64,000 nucleotides of DNA. Source: Cheiracanthium punctorium (Eukaryota > Arthropoda > Arachnida > Araneae > Cheiracanthiidae). Shown here piece by piece: positions 10,537-22,200 of this stretch (positions are counted from its first letter, which is position 1; every line of letters starts with the position of its first letter). The DNA is taken from assembly GCA_038373885.1 (NCBI GenBank), contig JAWZYV010012347.1:62001-126000 (forward strand), in the 5' to 3' direction. The position numbers and the translations under genes are program-made. The notes under the pieces are model-generated. The model worked only from the letters and a program-made list of their open reading frames with translations, had not been told where the DNA came from and made no database searches.

Positions 10537-13500
10537 CACTGAGTAAAACAGGTTGACACGTCGAAGAAATGAAAATAAATTACAGTGAGGGGTTTCACCC
10601 AATATATCGGTAAGTTTGGGATGAGAACAGTTAAAAAGTATTTGGTAAAAATTATTAAAAGCTGTACAAGAAGTTAAAATGTGACGAATGGTAAGGTGAG
10701 TATGACAATGTGAACACTCAGGAGCAGGTTCACCTAGGAGTAGGTGTCTGTGGGTGAGTCTCGTGTGACCAATGCGGAGACGAGTTAATATAACATCCTG
10801 CTTTCGATATGAAAGGGATGGCCAATGAGTGAGATCAGTTCGGATAGAATGCAGTTTGTTTTCGGTTTCACCTGCCCATTTATTGATCCAACTGCTTTTT
10901 ATTATGCTAGAAATGCCAGACTTTATATCCTCGTATGCGAGATAGCCAGTATACGGGATTGTAGCATGCCTGGCTAATGTGTCCGCCTTATCATTACCCG
11001 GTATCCCAGTATGACTGGGTACCCTGTCAGGTACTCAGTAGTGGAGCCTGATTGTAGATTTTCTAGTACACTGAGGGAGTCAGAGTAGATGGTAAATCTG
11101 TTGGTCTTCATTCTAGAAATGTATAAAAGGCTTTCATGGATGGCCAGTAATTCAGCTGTAAATATGGAACAGAACGGAGGAAGAGTATAGCTGCAGGTAT
11201 GGTTATTTTCGACAAAGGCAAAGCCAACATAATTATCAGATTTTGAACCATCAGTGTATATTTCTTTATATTTCTTATATGTGTTTTGTTGATCTTGCAA
11301 TAACTGTTGATAAATTTTTGGGTCTGTATCCTGTTTTGTGAAGCCATTGAATGGTTGGAGGTACGAAGTCTGCAGTGTAGTCCATGGCGGAATTTCATGA
11401 AGGGAACAAGGAGAGACTTTGACATTCTCCAGTTGGGTACCAACAAGGCTCCTACGCATTCTTAGTCCAAAGGGAGGAGTACATGAGGGGCGATTTCCGT
11501 ACAGACGGTCCAGGCGAGTGCCCAAAATAGAGTCCTTTAATGGGTGGGATGGATGAGAAAGGATGCGAAAATAGTTGTTTAATGACAGCTTGTGACGGAT
11601 GTGGGTGAGAGAAGGCTCATGACAAGTGATAAAAAGACTTTGTATGGGTGATGTTCTAAAAGCTCCAGAACAAATGCGTAGTGCGGTGTGATGCACTGTG
11701 TCAAGTTTTTTTATTGTTGACCTGCAAGCAGATCCATATATACCACAGGCGTAATCGATTTTGGAACGAATTACTGCACGGTAGATCCGCAACAGGGCGT
11801 CACACTCCGCTCCCCAAGAAGTGTTGGTTAATACCTTTAGGATATTTAGGTCCTTTTCACACTTGTTGCGGATATATGAGATATGATTTGTGAATGTCAG
11901 TTTCTTATCGAAGTATATCCTTAAAAATTTTGTGGAGTCACGTATTTCTAGTTTTGAGCTACCCACATAGAGCTCAGGATCGGGATGGATCCCACGTAAA
12001 CGACAGAAGTGCGTGCTGACTGTCTTTTCTGCTGAAATGTTAAACCCGTTTGTGGTACACCATTTTAGGATGTGATTGATGGTTTTTTGGAGCTGACGCT
12101 CAATGTAACGCTTGTCCTTTCCTTGACAAGAAATTTGAAGGTCATCGACGTATAGGCTTCCGTGTACAGATGGAGGTAGTTGAGTGAGAATGTTATTGAT
12201 TTTTATTGAAAAGAGGGTAACACTTAAGACTGATCCCTGAGGGACGCCCTCTTCTTGAACGAAACTATTAGATTGAATGCCATTTATTTGTACTCTGAAA
12301 TTTCGAAGTGAAAGGAAGTTCTGGATAAAGATTGGAAGGTTGCCACGGAAGCCTAGATTATGGAGATCCCGGAGGATACCATATCTCCAGGTCTTGTCGT
12401 ATGCCTTTTCTATGTCAAAGAAAATAGATATTAAGTGGTTCCGTCGTAAGAAAGTGTTACGAATTTGGGTTTCCAAATATAATATGTTGTCAACAGTTGA
12501 TCTGCCCCTGCGGAAGCCACTTTGGTAGGGGTGTATATGGCCCTCTGTTTCTAAAACATAAACTAAGCGTGCATTTATCATTTTCTCCAGCAGTTTGCAA
12601 AGGCAACTAGTAAGGGCTATGGGTCTGTAGTTATTAGGATTGGAAGTGTCTTTTCCGGGTTTTGGAAAGGGTATGACTATGGCGTTTCTCCAGGAGGAAG
12701 AAAAGGTATGTTCGTTCCAGATTCTATTAAAAAACTTAAGTAGATTTGCAAGGGAATCATGAGAAAGGTGTTTTAGCATTTCATATGTGATACCATCGGG
12801 ACCAGGAGAAGTATTCGGTAACTGTCCGAGTTGATTGGTGATGAGTTCATGGATTGTAAAGATACTATTGTAGGAGAGCTGCGAGGAGGTTTTAAAATTT
12901 AGTTTTTGCCGTTCAGATTGCAGTTTATGGGTATAAAAGGTATTTGAGTAAGAGGTACTGCAAGAGGATAGAGCCAAAGTTTCACCGATGGTGTTTGCAA
13001 TGTCTGTGGTATCAGAGATAATTTTGTTATTGATGGAAAGGCAGGGTATGGTATGGTTGTTGTATATTCCCATAGCTCTTTTTGTTTTGGTTCATAGCTC
13101 CTTACTAGAAATTGATGTTGTAATGCTGGAGACATATTGCATCCATGATTCCTTTTGAGATTGCCGCCTCACCTTGCGGGCGACTGCTTTTGCTTTTTTA
13201 AAAGCAATAAGATTTTCTGTTGTGGGATATCGGCGGAAGGTACCCCAGGCTTTCTGCTGCTGCTTTTTTGCTAGGGTGCATGCCTCGTTCCACCACGGTT
13301 TTTTATTTCTGCGACAGCTTGTGCCCGATTTCGGAATACTATGGTCTGCTGCCTTAATGATGGTGGTAGTTATTGTTTCAACGACCTCATCAATAGTGCC
13401 TTCTATGATATTTGGGGATATTGTTGACATTGAAGTGAAAGCCTGCCAATCTGCTTTTTCATGAATGTATCTGGGTATTTTTGAAGTTTGGTTTGTATTC

Positions 13501-14155
13501 TGATACAAAGGTGAGAGAATGATAGGAAAATGGTCGCTGTTATGTAAATCACTAGATACAGAGAAGTTATACAGTGGGAGGATTGGAGGAGAGCAGATGG
13601 CGAGGTCTATTGCATGGAAAGTTTTAGTTGGGTAGTGAAAGTAAGTATTGTCGCCATTATTCATGCAGCAAAGGGAGAAGTCAGTGAGAAGTTGCTCTAT
13701 TTGAAGGTCTCTATTGTTGGTGTCCTTGCTTCCCCACAAAGGACTATGAGCGTTCATGTCACCAAGGAGGATGAAAGGAGGAGGAAGTTGCTGAATGAGA
13801 CTATTGAGGGATGTTTGGCTTATGTGGCTTCACTTGGAGGGAGGTATATACTGCAGACAGTTGTGAGTTGTTTTAATTTAATACGAGTGGCAACTGCTTG
13901 GAGATTTGTGTTAAGATTGACCATAGTGTGAGGATAACTATTGTTAATTAATAGGGCAACTCCACCTGTGGCCCTATCATTGAGCTCATAGTCCTTGCGA
14001 AAGATGGTGTAATTATGGATTTTAGTATGTCTATTGGTTTTGAGAAATGTTTCCTGAAGGGCAAAGCAAGCGGGGTTATGATCATAAATCAGCGTTTTGA
14101 GGTCATCGTTTTTATTAAGGAAACCGTGGCAGTTCCAAGACAGCAGCAGAGCCAT
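10537..14155 (-). pseudogene. NL-b ORF2 (EN-RT-RNase H) pseudogene
   Basis: N-terminal MALLLSWNCHGFLNK...LQETFLK is the endonuclease start (14155-13820). After a frameshift, MNAHSPLWGSKDTNNR and HNSDHFPIIL follow. The reverse transcriptase runs SPGPDGITYEML, FDIEKAYDKTW, GVPQGSVLS, YVDDLQISC (about 12150). RNase H shows EIYTDGSKS, TAELLAIHESLLYIS and IYSDSLSVLENL. A deletion/frameshift near 11030 breaks the frame before the last RNase H motif, and the C-terminal part with CSHCHTHLTIRHILTSC lies in another frame at 10540-10975. Another break lies near 13080. At least three frame breaks make it non-functional. Confidence 0.85.
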
Positions 14156-14157
14156 TA

Positions 14158-14779
14158 TCATGTTGTGTTTGGGATGATGCTCATCTTGCTCCGAACCCCC
14201 GCAGGCTTGAGAGGGGTGCTAGGGATCTCGTCATCATCCATAGGAAGATCTGACATTTCAGAGTCAGAGGGGTCCAAATGTAGGATAGTATCGTCTATAG
14301 GGCGTTGTGGAGGAACGTGTTTGATTTTGGGTTTATTGTACTTTGATCTGTAGACGGAAGACTTTTTTATTTGTGGTCGGGTTGAGGTAACATTTTGAGA
14401 GTTTTTCTTTGATACATGTTTTTGTGGAGCCGTGGAGGATTTATTTTGATTAGAGATGGATTGTTTAGGTATTTGGGCTGATGCAGAAGGAAAGGAGACA
14501 GGTACGGATTTTGGAAATTCAGTTTGAGTTGCTATTGTTTTAGTTGATTTTGTTGCAGCTGCATAAGATAAACCAGGTGTTGGTGTCCGGCTTTCTATTA
14601 TCTTACGGGCTTCCGGATATGAGAGTCTTTGAGAGGCACGTAGGGACCGAATTTCTTTTTCAAATGCCCATTTTGCGCAAGATCTGGAGTATGAAGGATG
14701 TTCCTCTTTACAGTTTACACATTTTGGAGCTGCAGAGCAGGACTCACTATCGTGGTCAGAAGCACCACAGCGAGCACAG
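14158..14779 (-). pseudogene. NL-b ORF1 C-terminal part
   Basis: Minus strand: a CCHC-like block with HDSESCSAAPKCVNCKEEHPSYS near 14700-14765, then a basic, Ser/Thr-rich tail, and the acidic terminus PSDSEMSD-like near 14250. The N-terminal half and first knuckle are missing because Copia sequence takes over at about 14780. The ORF1 stop overlaps the ORF2 start in the ATGA arrangement. Confidence 0.75.
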
Positions 14780-15071
14780 GCAGGTTATTTGGATTAAAAA
14801 TATCTTAGAAAATAATAGCCTAAATTTAAGTTTGAACGAATGTATTATGCTATGTGATAACACAGCTGCGATAAGTTTTGCGAATTCATCCCTTGAGAAT
14901 AGTCGGACCAAACATATACACATTAAATATCACTTTATAAGAAACTTAATAAACGAGAAGACATTTAAATTAGAATATATTAAAAGTTTGTTAAATATGG
15001 CTGATATATTGACAAAACCATTGACCAGAAAACAGTTGCTTAAGTTTTGTAGAAATATTTTTGAATGCTAA
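14780..15071 (+). pseudogene. Copia (Ty1) RNase H C-terminal fragment
   Basis: WIKNILENNSLNLSLNECI, then LCDNTAAISFANSS, KHIHIKYHFIRNLI and LLNMADILTKPLTRK are the classic end of Copia Pol RNase H. The canonical D of CDNTAA and the KHI/HI..HFIR motif are kept. Everything upstream in Pol is missing, and the left edge butts straight onto NL-b ORF1, so only the 3' part of a Copia element remains. The terminus FCRNIFEC is followed by a stop. Confidence 0.85.
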
Positions 15072-15194
15072 TGGTTGAGTATATATATATGTCTTTTTTT
15101 CAAAGTTTGAAGTTAAACACTTTTTATGCATTAGTAAATGCAATTTTTTTTGAAATTATCAAATAAGAACTGTTTAATAGGAAAAAAGGGGGGT

Positions 15195-15945
15195 TGTTTT
15201 CGAGAGTTGTAAAAGGGGGCCGCTTGTTAGCCGGTCGGGAAGTCATTTAAGTTTTCCTAAAAGAAAAATACTTGCTTTACCTAAACCTTCACGACGCTCG
15301 TGTTTTCCAACTCTCGAAACGTAACGTGTTCAAAAGTAAACAAGCATGAGCGAGTCTTTCGGATAAAGGTGACGCGATCACTGTGATCGCTTTAGCAGTT
15401 TTTGCCGGTAACGGTGATTAGTTTTTTCTCCCGGTTTGTGCGTCAAAGTGACTTAATGGCTTTGAGCCAATCCGGTATTTTTGTCTCAATCCAAGTTTGC
15501 GTTTGGCAGCGTAGTTATGCAAATTTATTGCACTAAGAAATCGAATATAAGTACGGCGGGAAATGAACATCGCTCATGCTTGCTTGTTCTGCTTAGATTG
15601 TCGTTTGACAATATACCGGCAAGGCCGGGTGAAGGGCTGACGGGCGAGGTAAGGTGATATTTTGTAGTCCGTCAGTCAGGTAATTTAATACTTCAAAATT
15701 TTCTGCTTAATGTGTTTCATAAATATTTATAAAGTATGCTGCCTACATGATGTTGAAGAGCGAACTGAAATTTTTGGTGTTACTGCAGAATGTATAAAAT
15801 CATCTAAGTGTCCTGTCTATGTAGTGTGGAGCATTAGATCATCTTTAATAAAATATTTGCTCTAGAAATCTTGTCATTATTTTTAAGCCTTCCACTGCGC
15901 CAGTCAAAACTCTGCGTTGTTTAAAGTACGTTAGAATAGCCAACA
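15195..15945 (+). repeat. Probable Copia 3' LTR
   Basis: A purine tract GGAAAAAAGGGGGG (15180-15193) just downstream of Pol looks like a polypurine tract. The LTR would begin TGTTTTCGAGAG at 15195. The region is non-coding. The end is set at about 15945, where NL-f ORF1 sequence begins. A CA terminus and 5-bp duplication could not be confirmed, and no 5' LTR is in the window. Confidence 0.5.
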
Positions 15946-16001
15946 AGAGTTTTTCTTCAATATATTTTTTTGTGAAGACGTGGAGGATTTAGTTTGATTG
16001 G
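15946..16001 (-). pseudogene. NL-f ORF1 remnant left of the nested insertion
   Basis: Minus strand reading SSTSSQKNILKK continues the ORF1 that resumes at 27516 (reading up to SNQT). The shared TTAGTTTGATTGG (15989-16001 and 27516-27528) is the duplication around the inserted block 16002-27515. Its other side ends at the Copia LTR. Confidence 0.7.
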
Positions 16002-16596
16002 TTGGTTGGTTATTTGGTTGGGGTTTAATGGCACAAGGTCCAGAAAGGACATGCTGCGCCAGACCATGTGTATATATAGTAAAACAAAGTTTTCAAGTAA
16101 AAACGTGTTGCGTAAAACATGTAAAGCTAAAATCTTGGAGGTCTAAAATCAGTAAAAGCGAACTGTAGAGAGGTTAAAAGGAGGTAAAATGGACAAGGTA
16201 AAAAGGACGTCTGGATGGGGGCTCCCATCCAGATACCAGTCAGAGAAAAGTGTACACTTTACACTGAGTAAAGAATATTGATACGTCGAAGAAATGCAAA
16301 CAAATTACGGTGCGGGGTTTCACCCAATATGTCGTCAAGTTTAGGATGAGAACAGTTAAAAAATATTGTGTAAAAATTATTAAAAGCAGTGCATGAAGTT
16401 AAAACATGACTAATGGTAAGGTTGGTATGGCAATGGTGGCACTCCGGGGCAGGTTCACCCAGGAGTAAGTGCTTATGTGTAAGCCTCGTATGACCAATGC
16501 GGAGGCGTGTCAAGACGACATCCAGTCTGCGATAGGGATGAGAAGGCCAATGCGTGAGAGCTGGGCGTATGTAATGAAGTTTGTTCCCAGTTTTTA
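16002..16596 (-). mobile_element. NL-c 3' end (RNase H tail and 3' UTR)
   Basis: The (TTGG)n tail complement, the 3' stem-loop (GGCACAAGGTCC...GCTGCGCC), and the 3' UTR hairpin near 16213-16240 are followed by coding for NKLHYIRPALTHWPSHPY, RIGHTRLTHKHLLLGE and the knuckle CHHCHTNLTISHVLTSC. It is the 3' end of the copy whose 5' end is at 27515; both ends share a target duplication. The middle of NL-c is replaced by other NL pieces. Confidence 0.75.
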
Positions 16597-16976
16597 CCAA
16601 ATACTTTTTAACTGTTCTCATCCTAAACTTGACGATATTTTGGGTGAAACAACACATCGAAATCTATTCGCTTTTCTTAGACGTATCAATATTTTTGATT
16701 CAGTGTAAAGTGTTCACTTCTTTCTGACTGTTATCTGGATGGGAGCCTCATCCAGATGTCCTCATTTTTTTTATCTACTTTTAACCCTTTTGAAATCTAC
16801 ATTTCACCTTTTAGTCTTTTACATTTTAGTACACTTTAGTACATTTTTTAATGTTTGCTTTTACTAGGTTTTGTGTACCTTTTACCTGGATACATCATGA
16901 CACGATTTTAACTCCTTGTCTGGCGCAGTATGTCCTTTCTGGACCGTGTGCCATTAAAAACAAACCAACCAACCAA
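16597..16976 (+). mobile_element. NL-p: plus-strand NL 3'-end fragment
   Basis: Reads FYQILFNCSHPKLDDILGE...RRINIFDSV, stop, then the 3' UTR hairpin (16736-16762), the 3' stem-loop and an (AACC)n tail ending about 16976. It joins NL-c head-on at 16596 inside homologous sequence, giving a tail-to-tail palindromic junction. Confidence 0.75.
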
Positions 16977-17280
16977 CTAATGCTCGATTCTTCATTATAC
17001 ACTGTATTGAAGGAGGCTTTAACGAAACATCGCCATTCCTTATACACAAATGCATTACAGCCAATGTAGGTGAGGTTAAAAAAGTCAAAAAACTAAGATC
17101 TGGAGACCTTCTAGTAGAAGTGTCCAACAATAGACAAGCGTCAGAAATCCAGAAAATAAAGAACTTTGGGCCAAAATCTGTTACAGTGTCCCCTCATACA
17201 TCCCTAAACACATCAAAAGGAGTTATATCAGAACTCGACCTTGTACACTGCTCTGAAGCCGAACTATTAGAAAACCTAGA
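16977..17280 (+). repeat. Inverted copy of NL-d ORF1 start
   Basis: About 300 bp reading RFFIIHCIEGGFNETSPFLI...SISTS-type ORF1 N-terminus on the plus strand. It is nearly identical to the minus-strand ORF1 at about 26380-26686, and both begin at the same point (CTAATGC, then CGATTCTTC). It ends at 17280 against the RNase H piece of NL-d in opposite orientation. Confidence 0.8.
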
Positions 17281-17527
17281 ATTCGGCTGTGAAGACAGAG
17301 CAAAACTGAGGGAGAGTGCAGCTGCAAGAATAATTATTATTCACGAAGGCAAAGCCAACGTGATTACTGGTTTTAGATCCATCTGTGTAGAGGTCTTCAT
17401 AACTTTCATATTTATTTCTATGATCTAAGAACAACTGTTGGTATATTTTGGGGTCAGTGTCCTGTTTGATGAAGCCTTCATAGGGCTGAAGGTACGGGAT
17501 TTGCATTTCAGTCCAGGGTGGGATTTC
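17281..17527 (-). pseudogene. NL-d ORF2 RNase H fragment, left of NL-e
   Basis: Minus strand QIPYLQPYEGFIKQDTD, YEDLYTDGSKTSNHVGFAFV and FCSVFTAEF. It continues the NL-d ORF2 that ends ...SSCSPNEIPPW at 23213, on the far side of the full-length NL-e. It stops at TAEF, where the inverted ORF1 copy is joined. Confidence 0.8.
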
Positions 17528-17997
17528 CCTCAGGGGAAAAACCTACTTTAGGTTTTTACGGGTGTCGCAATCCCGGGGCCCCAGCGGTCTTTCACTTATC
17601 TTTGTTCTACCCTCCTCTTCTCTTAGCTATCTCCTTCCTTTTCCCCCTCAGTGTAGTTTCCTCTGTGGAGGTGAGGGCCCCCCTTTAGAAGCTGCGGTCG
17701 CCCTGTGCTGTCAGCTTCTATTGGCGGAAAACTACCCACGTGTTTGCCGTGCGTGGAGACCCGTGTCCCCGGAAATGGGGATCCTGGTAATTGAGGGGAT
17801 TTTCTCCAACACATTGCTTTGGCCTCGGCTTCGGGTAAACGGGAGGTGCACAGCGTTCCCCTTTGTATCAACCGGCTGGTGGTACTGATTTTGGTCAACT
17901 GCTAGGGATCAAGCAAACGGACATCTACTGGGCACGTCGTTAAGGGTGGACGCTGCCTAAGGGATGTATTGTGCGCGTATAGACCCGGCTAGCACTG

Positions 17998-19284
17998 GTG
18001 CACGCTAGTGCAACCCCTTGTTGGGCTCCGTGGTGGGTGGTGTGGTCGGGTCCGAAACTCCCAATCCCCAATACGGATACGACATTTTCTTTGTCAAACG
18101 TCAACGCTCCGAACTCTCTTACTCAGGGAGGTATTAATGCAAAATTTTTCGTTATCAAATGTCAGGAAGGAAACTTTAGTCAAACATCCCCATTTCTAAT
18201 TCACAAGTCAATAATTGCTAATGTTGGAGAAGTTTCTAAAATTAAAAAAATACGATCAGGAGACATCTTAATAGAAGTAACTAATAGCAAACAGGCAACC
18301 AACATCATGAAATTAAAAACTATTGGTCAAAAATCTGTTACTGTGTCACCCCATAACACACTCAACTCATCAAGAGGCGTCATATCCGAACCTGACCTGT
18401 TAAACTGTTCTGAGGATGAAATTCTTGATAACCTAAAATCTCAAAATGTTTGTGCAGTTCGCAGAATCACTATAAAACGCAATAACCAAATTCTAGAAAA
18501 AAAACATATCATTTTAACATTCCAAACTCCCAAACTTCCGTCGCACATTAAAGCTGGCTACCTTTCATGTCCTGTTAGACCATACGTACCCAATCCAACT
18601 CGTTGTTTTCAATGCCAAAAGTTCGGTCACACAAAAACCTCCTGTCGTGGTTCCCCAGTATGTGCCCGTTGTGGTACGTCTGGCCACGACAGTGATACAT
18701 GCTCTGCCCCACCCAAATGTATTAACTGCAAACAAGATCATCCGTCTTATTCCCGTTCCTGTCCAAAATGGACCTTTGAAAAAGAAATACAGTCCTTCCG
18801 CGCCACACAAGGACTATCTTACCCAGAAGCCCGTAAAATAATAGCCTCCCGCACTCCTAAACCTGGTCAGTCTTATGCTACAGCAGTAAAAACTGTCAAA
18901 TCAATTGCTATCCAAACCGACCTACCGAAATCTGTACCTGTCTCTCCATCTACTTCTATTCAAAATGCAAAAAAATCACATTCTACTCAAAATATCACAT
19001 TCACTTCTCCTCAAAAACGCACACCCAAGAAAATGCACCAAAGCAATCCCTCCATTCAGAATAAACCATTAATTAAAAAAAGTGCAACTTACAGGTCAAA
19101 ATATAATAAAGCCAGACTTAAACGCATCCTTCCACAACGACCCATTGATGATGCAATATTAAACTTGGATCCTACGGACTCTGACATTTCAGACAATATC
19201 ATGGATGACGATAATATTCCTAGTACCCCACTTACACCTACGGGGACTAAAAGCAAGCTCTCAGTCATCCCTAACATCACTTGA
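17998..19284 (+). CDS. NL-e ORF1: gag-like nucleic-acid-binding protein
   Basis: ORF1 proteins of this group bind the element RNA and form the RNP. Three CCHC knuckles lie at about residues 203-250: CFQCQKFGHTKTSC, CARCGTSGHDSDTC and CINCKQDHPSYSRSC. An N-terminal domain (NAKFFVIKCQEG... to TFQTPKLPSHIKAGYLSC) precedes them, and a basic Ser/Lys tail ends in an acidic stretch DPTDSDISDNIMDDD. The start used by other copies (MDS/MDM) is ACG here at 18073, so the open frame begins at an in-frame upstream ATG within sequence that is 5' UTR elsewhere. Without that start the protein may be poorly made. The stop (19282-19284) lies two bases before the ORF2 ATG. Confidence 0.85.
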   Translation: MHASATPCWAPWWVVWSGPKLPIPNTDTTFSLSNVNAPNSLTQGGINAKFFVIKCQEGNFSQTSPFLIHKSIIANVGEVSKIKKIRSGDILIEVTNSKQATNIMKLKTIGQKSVTVSPHNTLNSSRGVISEPDLLNCSEDEILDNLKSQNVCAVRRITIKRNNQILEKKHIILTFQTPKLPSHIKAGYLSCPVRPYVPNPTRCFQCQKFGHTKTSCRGSPVCARCGTSGHDSDTCSAPPKCINCKQDHPSYSRSCPKWTFEKEIQSFRATQGLSYPEARKIIASRTPKPGQSYATAVKTVKSIAIQTDLPKSVPVSPSTSIQNAKKSHSTQNITFTSPQKRTPKKMHQSNPSIQNKPLIKKSATYRSKYNKARLKRILPQRPIDDAILNLDPTDSDISDNIMDDDNIPSTPLTPTGTKSKLSVIPNIT

Positions 19285-19286
19285 TT

Positions 19287-22200
19287 ATGGCCCTGCTGCT
19301 TTCTTGGAACTGCCGCGGTTTTTTAAATAAAATTGATGACCTCAAAACGATAATCTATGATCATAATCCTGCTTGTTTGGCCCTTCAGGAAACATATCTC
19401 AAAACAAATAAACAAACGCGCATTCACAATTATAACATCCTGAGAAAAGACTATGAGCTCGGGGAAAGGGCTTCTAGTGGTGTTGCCCTTTTAATAAATA
19501 ATCAATACCCTCATCATATACTTAATCTCAGTACAAGTATGCAGGCTGTCGCCATTAGAATCCACCTCAAATACCTTACTACAATCTGCAATATTTATCT
19601 TCCACCAAATGAAACAATTCCCCAAACTCAGCTCAATAACTTGGTCGAGCAACTTCCTCCCCCTTTCATAATCCTAGGAGACATGAATGGCCATAGTCCA
19701 TTGTGGGGCAGTAAAGATACTAACAATAGAGGACAACAGATTGAACAACTAATCACAGATTTTTCCTTATGCATTATGAATAATGGCGACAACACTTACT
19801 TCCACTATCCAACCAAATCCTTCCATGCCATAGATATTGCAATATGCTCTCCCTCCATTATGCCACTGTACAACTTCTCTGTTTCTGGTGACCTACACAA
19901 TAGTGATCATTTTCCGATAATTCTTTCACCCACTTACCAAATCCCTAGCTGTAACTTTTACATTCCCCGGTACATACACAGTAAGGCAGATTGGGAAACC
20001 TTCTCCAAGATGTCTGTTATATCATCTGAAGACATTGAAGGCACTATTGGTGAAGTTGTGAAAAAAATTACCAATATTATAATTCAAGCTGCTGATGCAG
20101 CAATTCCAAAGTGTAGCAACTCCCAACGAAAAAACAAAAAACCGTGGTGGAACGAAACCTGCACTATAGCAAAAAAGCAGCAGAAGAAAGCCTGGAGCAT
20201 TTTTCGGCAGTACCCTACCACCGAAAACCTCCTTGTTTTTAAGAAAGCAAAAGCCTATGCAAGAAAAATAAGGCGGCACAGTCAAAGACAATCCTGGATG
20301 CAATATGTCTCCAGCATAACAACCTCAACTTCTAGTAAGGAGCTATGGACGAAAACTAAAAGAGCCATGGGAATCTATAATAACTCTTCAATATCCTGTC
20401 TGTCCATTAATAACAATATAATATCGGATACAAAAGAAATAGCAAATATTATCGGTCATACTCTTGCCTCTATCTCTTGCAGTACCTCCTTCTCAAACAC
20501 TTTTCTTTCATATAAACAAAGGTTTGAACGGCAAAAAATAAATTTCAAAACCTCCTCACACCTCTCTTATAATAGTGATTTTACCTTCAATGAACTCACC
20601 AAATACTTAAGAGAGTCTTCAAACACCTCTCCTGGTCCTGATGGTATAACTTATGAAATGCTGAAATACTTATCCCATGACTCTCTACTTCACCTCTTAC
20701 AACTATACAATAGAATCTGGAACGAACAAACCTTTCCCTCTGCCTGGAGCAATGCAATAGTTATTCCCTTCCTAAAACCTGGGAAAGATACCTCTAACCC
20801 TAGTAACTACCGTCCCATAGCCCTAACTAGCTGTCTGTGTAAATTACTAGAAAAAATGGTTAATGCCCGCCTTGTCTGCATTCTAGAAACTGGGGACCAT
20901 ATACATCCCTTTCAGAGTGGTTTCCGCAAAGGCAGATCCACTATTGACAATATTTTAAATTTAGAGATGCAAATTCGTAATGCCTTCCTCAGGAAGAATC
21001 ACTTAGTATCAGTGTTCTTTGACATCGAAAAGGCATATGACCGAACGTGGAGATATGGCATCCTTCAAGACCTCTATAATATAGGCTTTCGAGGCAATCT
21101 ACCAACTTTCATAAAAAACTTTTTATCCCTCAGAAACTTCCGTGTCTGGGTAAACGGCACTCTGTCAGATAATTTCACACAAGAAGAGGGTGTTCCCCAG
21201 GGCTCCGTCCTTAGCGTCACCCTCTTCTCTATAAAAATCAATAATATTCTTAACCAATTGCCACCCACCGTCTATGGTAGCCTATATGTAGACGACCTTC
21301 AAACCTCCTGCCAGGGAACAGATATGCGTCTCATCGAACGGCAGCTTCAAAATGCCATCAACCGCATCCTCAAATGGTGTGACACAAACGGCTTCACCAT
21401 GTCTGTGGAAAAAACAGTCTGTATACATTTTTGCCGGAAACGCGGGATCCACCCCGATCCAGAACTTTATCTGGGTCATAATAACGTTGCTGTCAGGGAT
21501 TCTGTTAAATTTTTAGGTCTAATTTTCGACAAAAAACTTACTTTTGCTAACCATATTTCTGACCTTCGCAGTAAATGTGAGAAAAAGCTTAATATTTTAA
21601 AGATTTTAACCAATACCTCTTGGGGGGCTGACCGTGATTCTCTCTTGCAGATTTACCGTGCAGTCATACGTTCAAAAATGGACTATGCCAGTTGCACGTA
21701 CGGGTCAGCTTGCAAATCAGTATTAAAAAAACTTGACACTGTGCATCATACTGCACTACGCATTTGCTCTGGTGCTTTTAGGACATCACCTGTACATAGT
21801 CTTTACGCCACTTGCCACGAGCCATCTATCACCCTCATACGTCATCAGCTATCATTAAATACAAACTTTCGTATTCTTTCTCATCCCTCTCATCCATTAA
21901 AGAATTCATTTACAGATACTCATTTAGACCGACTTTATGCAAACCGTCCCATATGTACACCTCCTTTCGGGCTAAGGACTCGTAGGAGTCTTGTTGGTAC
22001 CCAACTGGAGGATGTTCATGTGTCTACCTGCTCTTTTCATGACATACCACCTTGGGGTATGTTGCAGGTTTCATACCTCCAACCATTTGAAGGCCTTTCA
22101 AAACCCAATACTGACCCCATAATTTTTCAGAAGTTGTTCTTAGATCACAGGAACAAATATCAAAATTATACAGAACTATATACAGATGGCTCTAAAACTG

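Larger units (their letters stand above)
10293..14779 (-). mobile_element. NL-b: 5'-truncated NL copy inserted in NL-a
   Basis: Starts with the (AACC)n tail complement (10293-10310), the 3' stem-loop and the 3' UTR, and runs through ORF2 to the ORF1 zinc knuckles. There it is replaced by Copia sequence at about 14780. Order and strand fit one element missing its 5' UTR and ORF1 N-terminus. The matching right-hand target duplication is missing, lost with the 5' end. Confidence 0.75.

Noticed and set aside
13174..14353. Plus-strand open frames opposite NL-b
   Set aside because: Antisense shadows of the ORF1/ORF2 coding sequence; the minus strand carries all the recognised motifs.
17562..17898. 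Overlapping open frames on both strands with Pro/Leu-rich products
   Set aside because: They lie in the NL 5' UTR and recur at every NL 5' end with changing frames; no domain, so shadows of GC-rich UTR.
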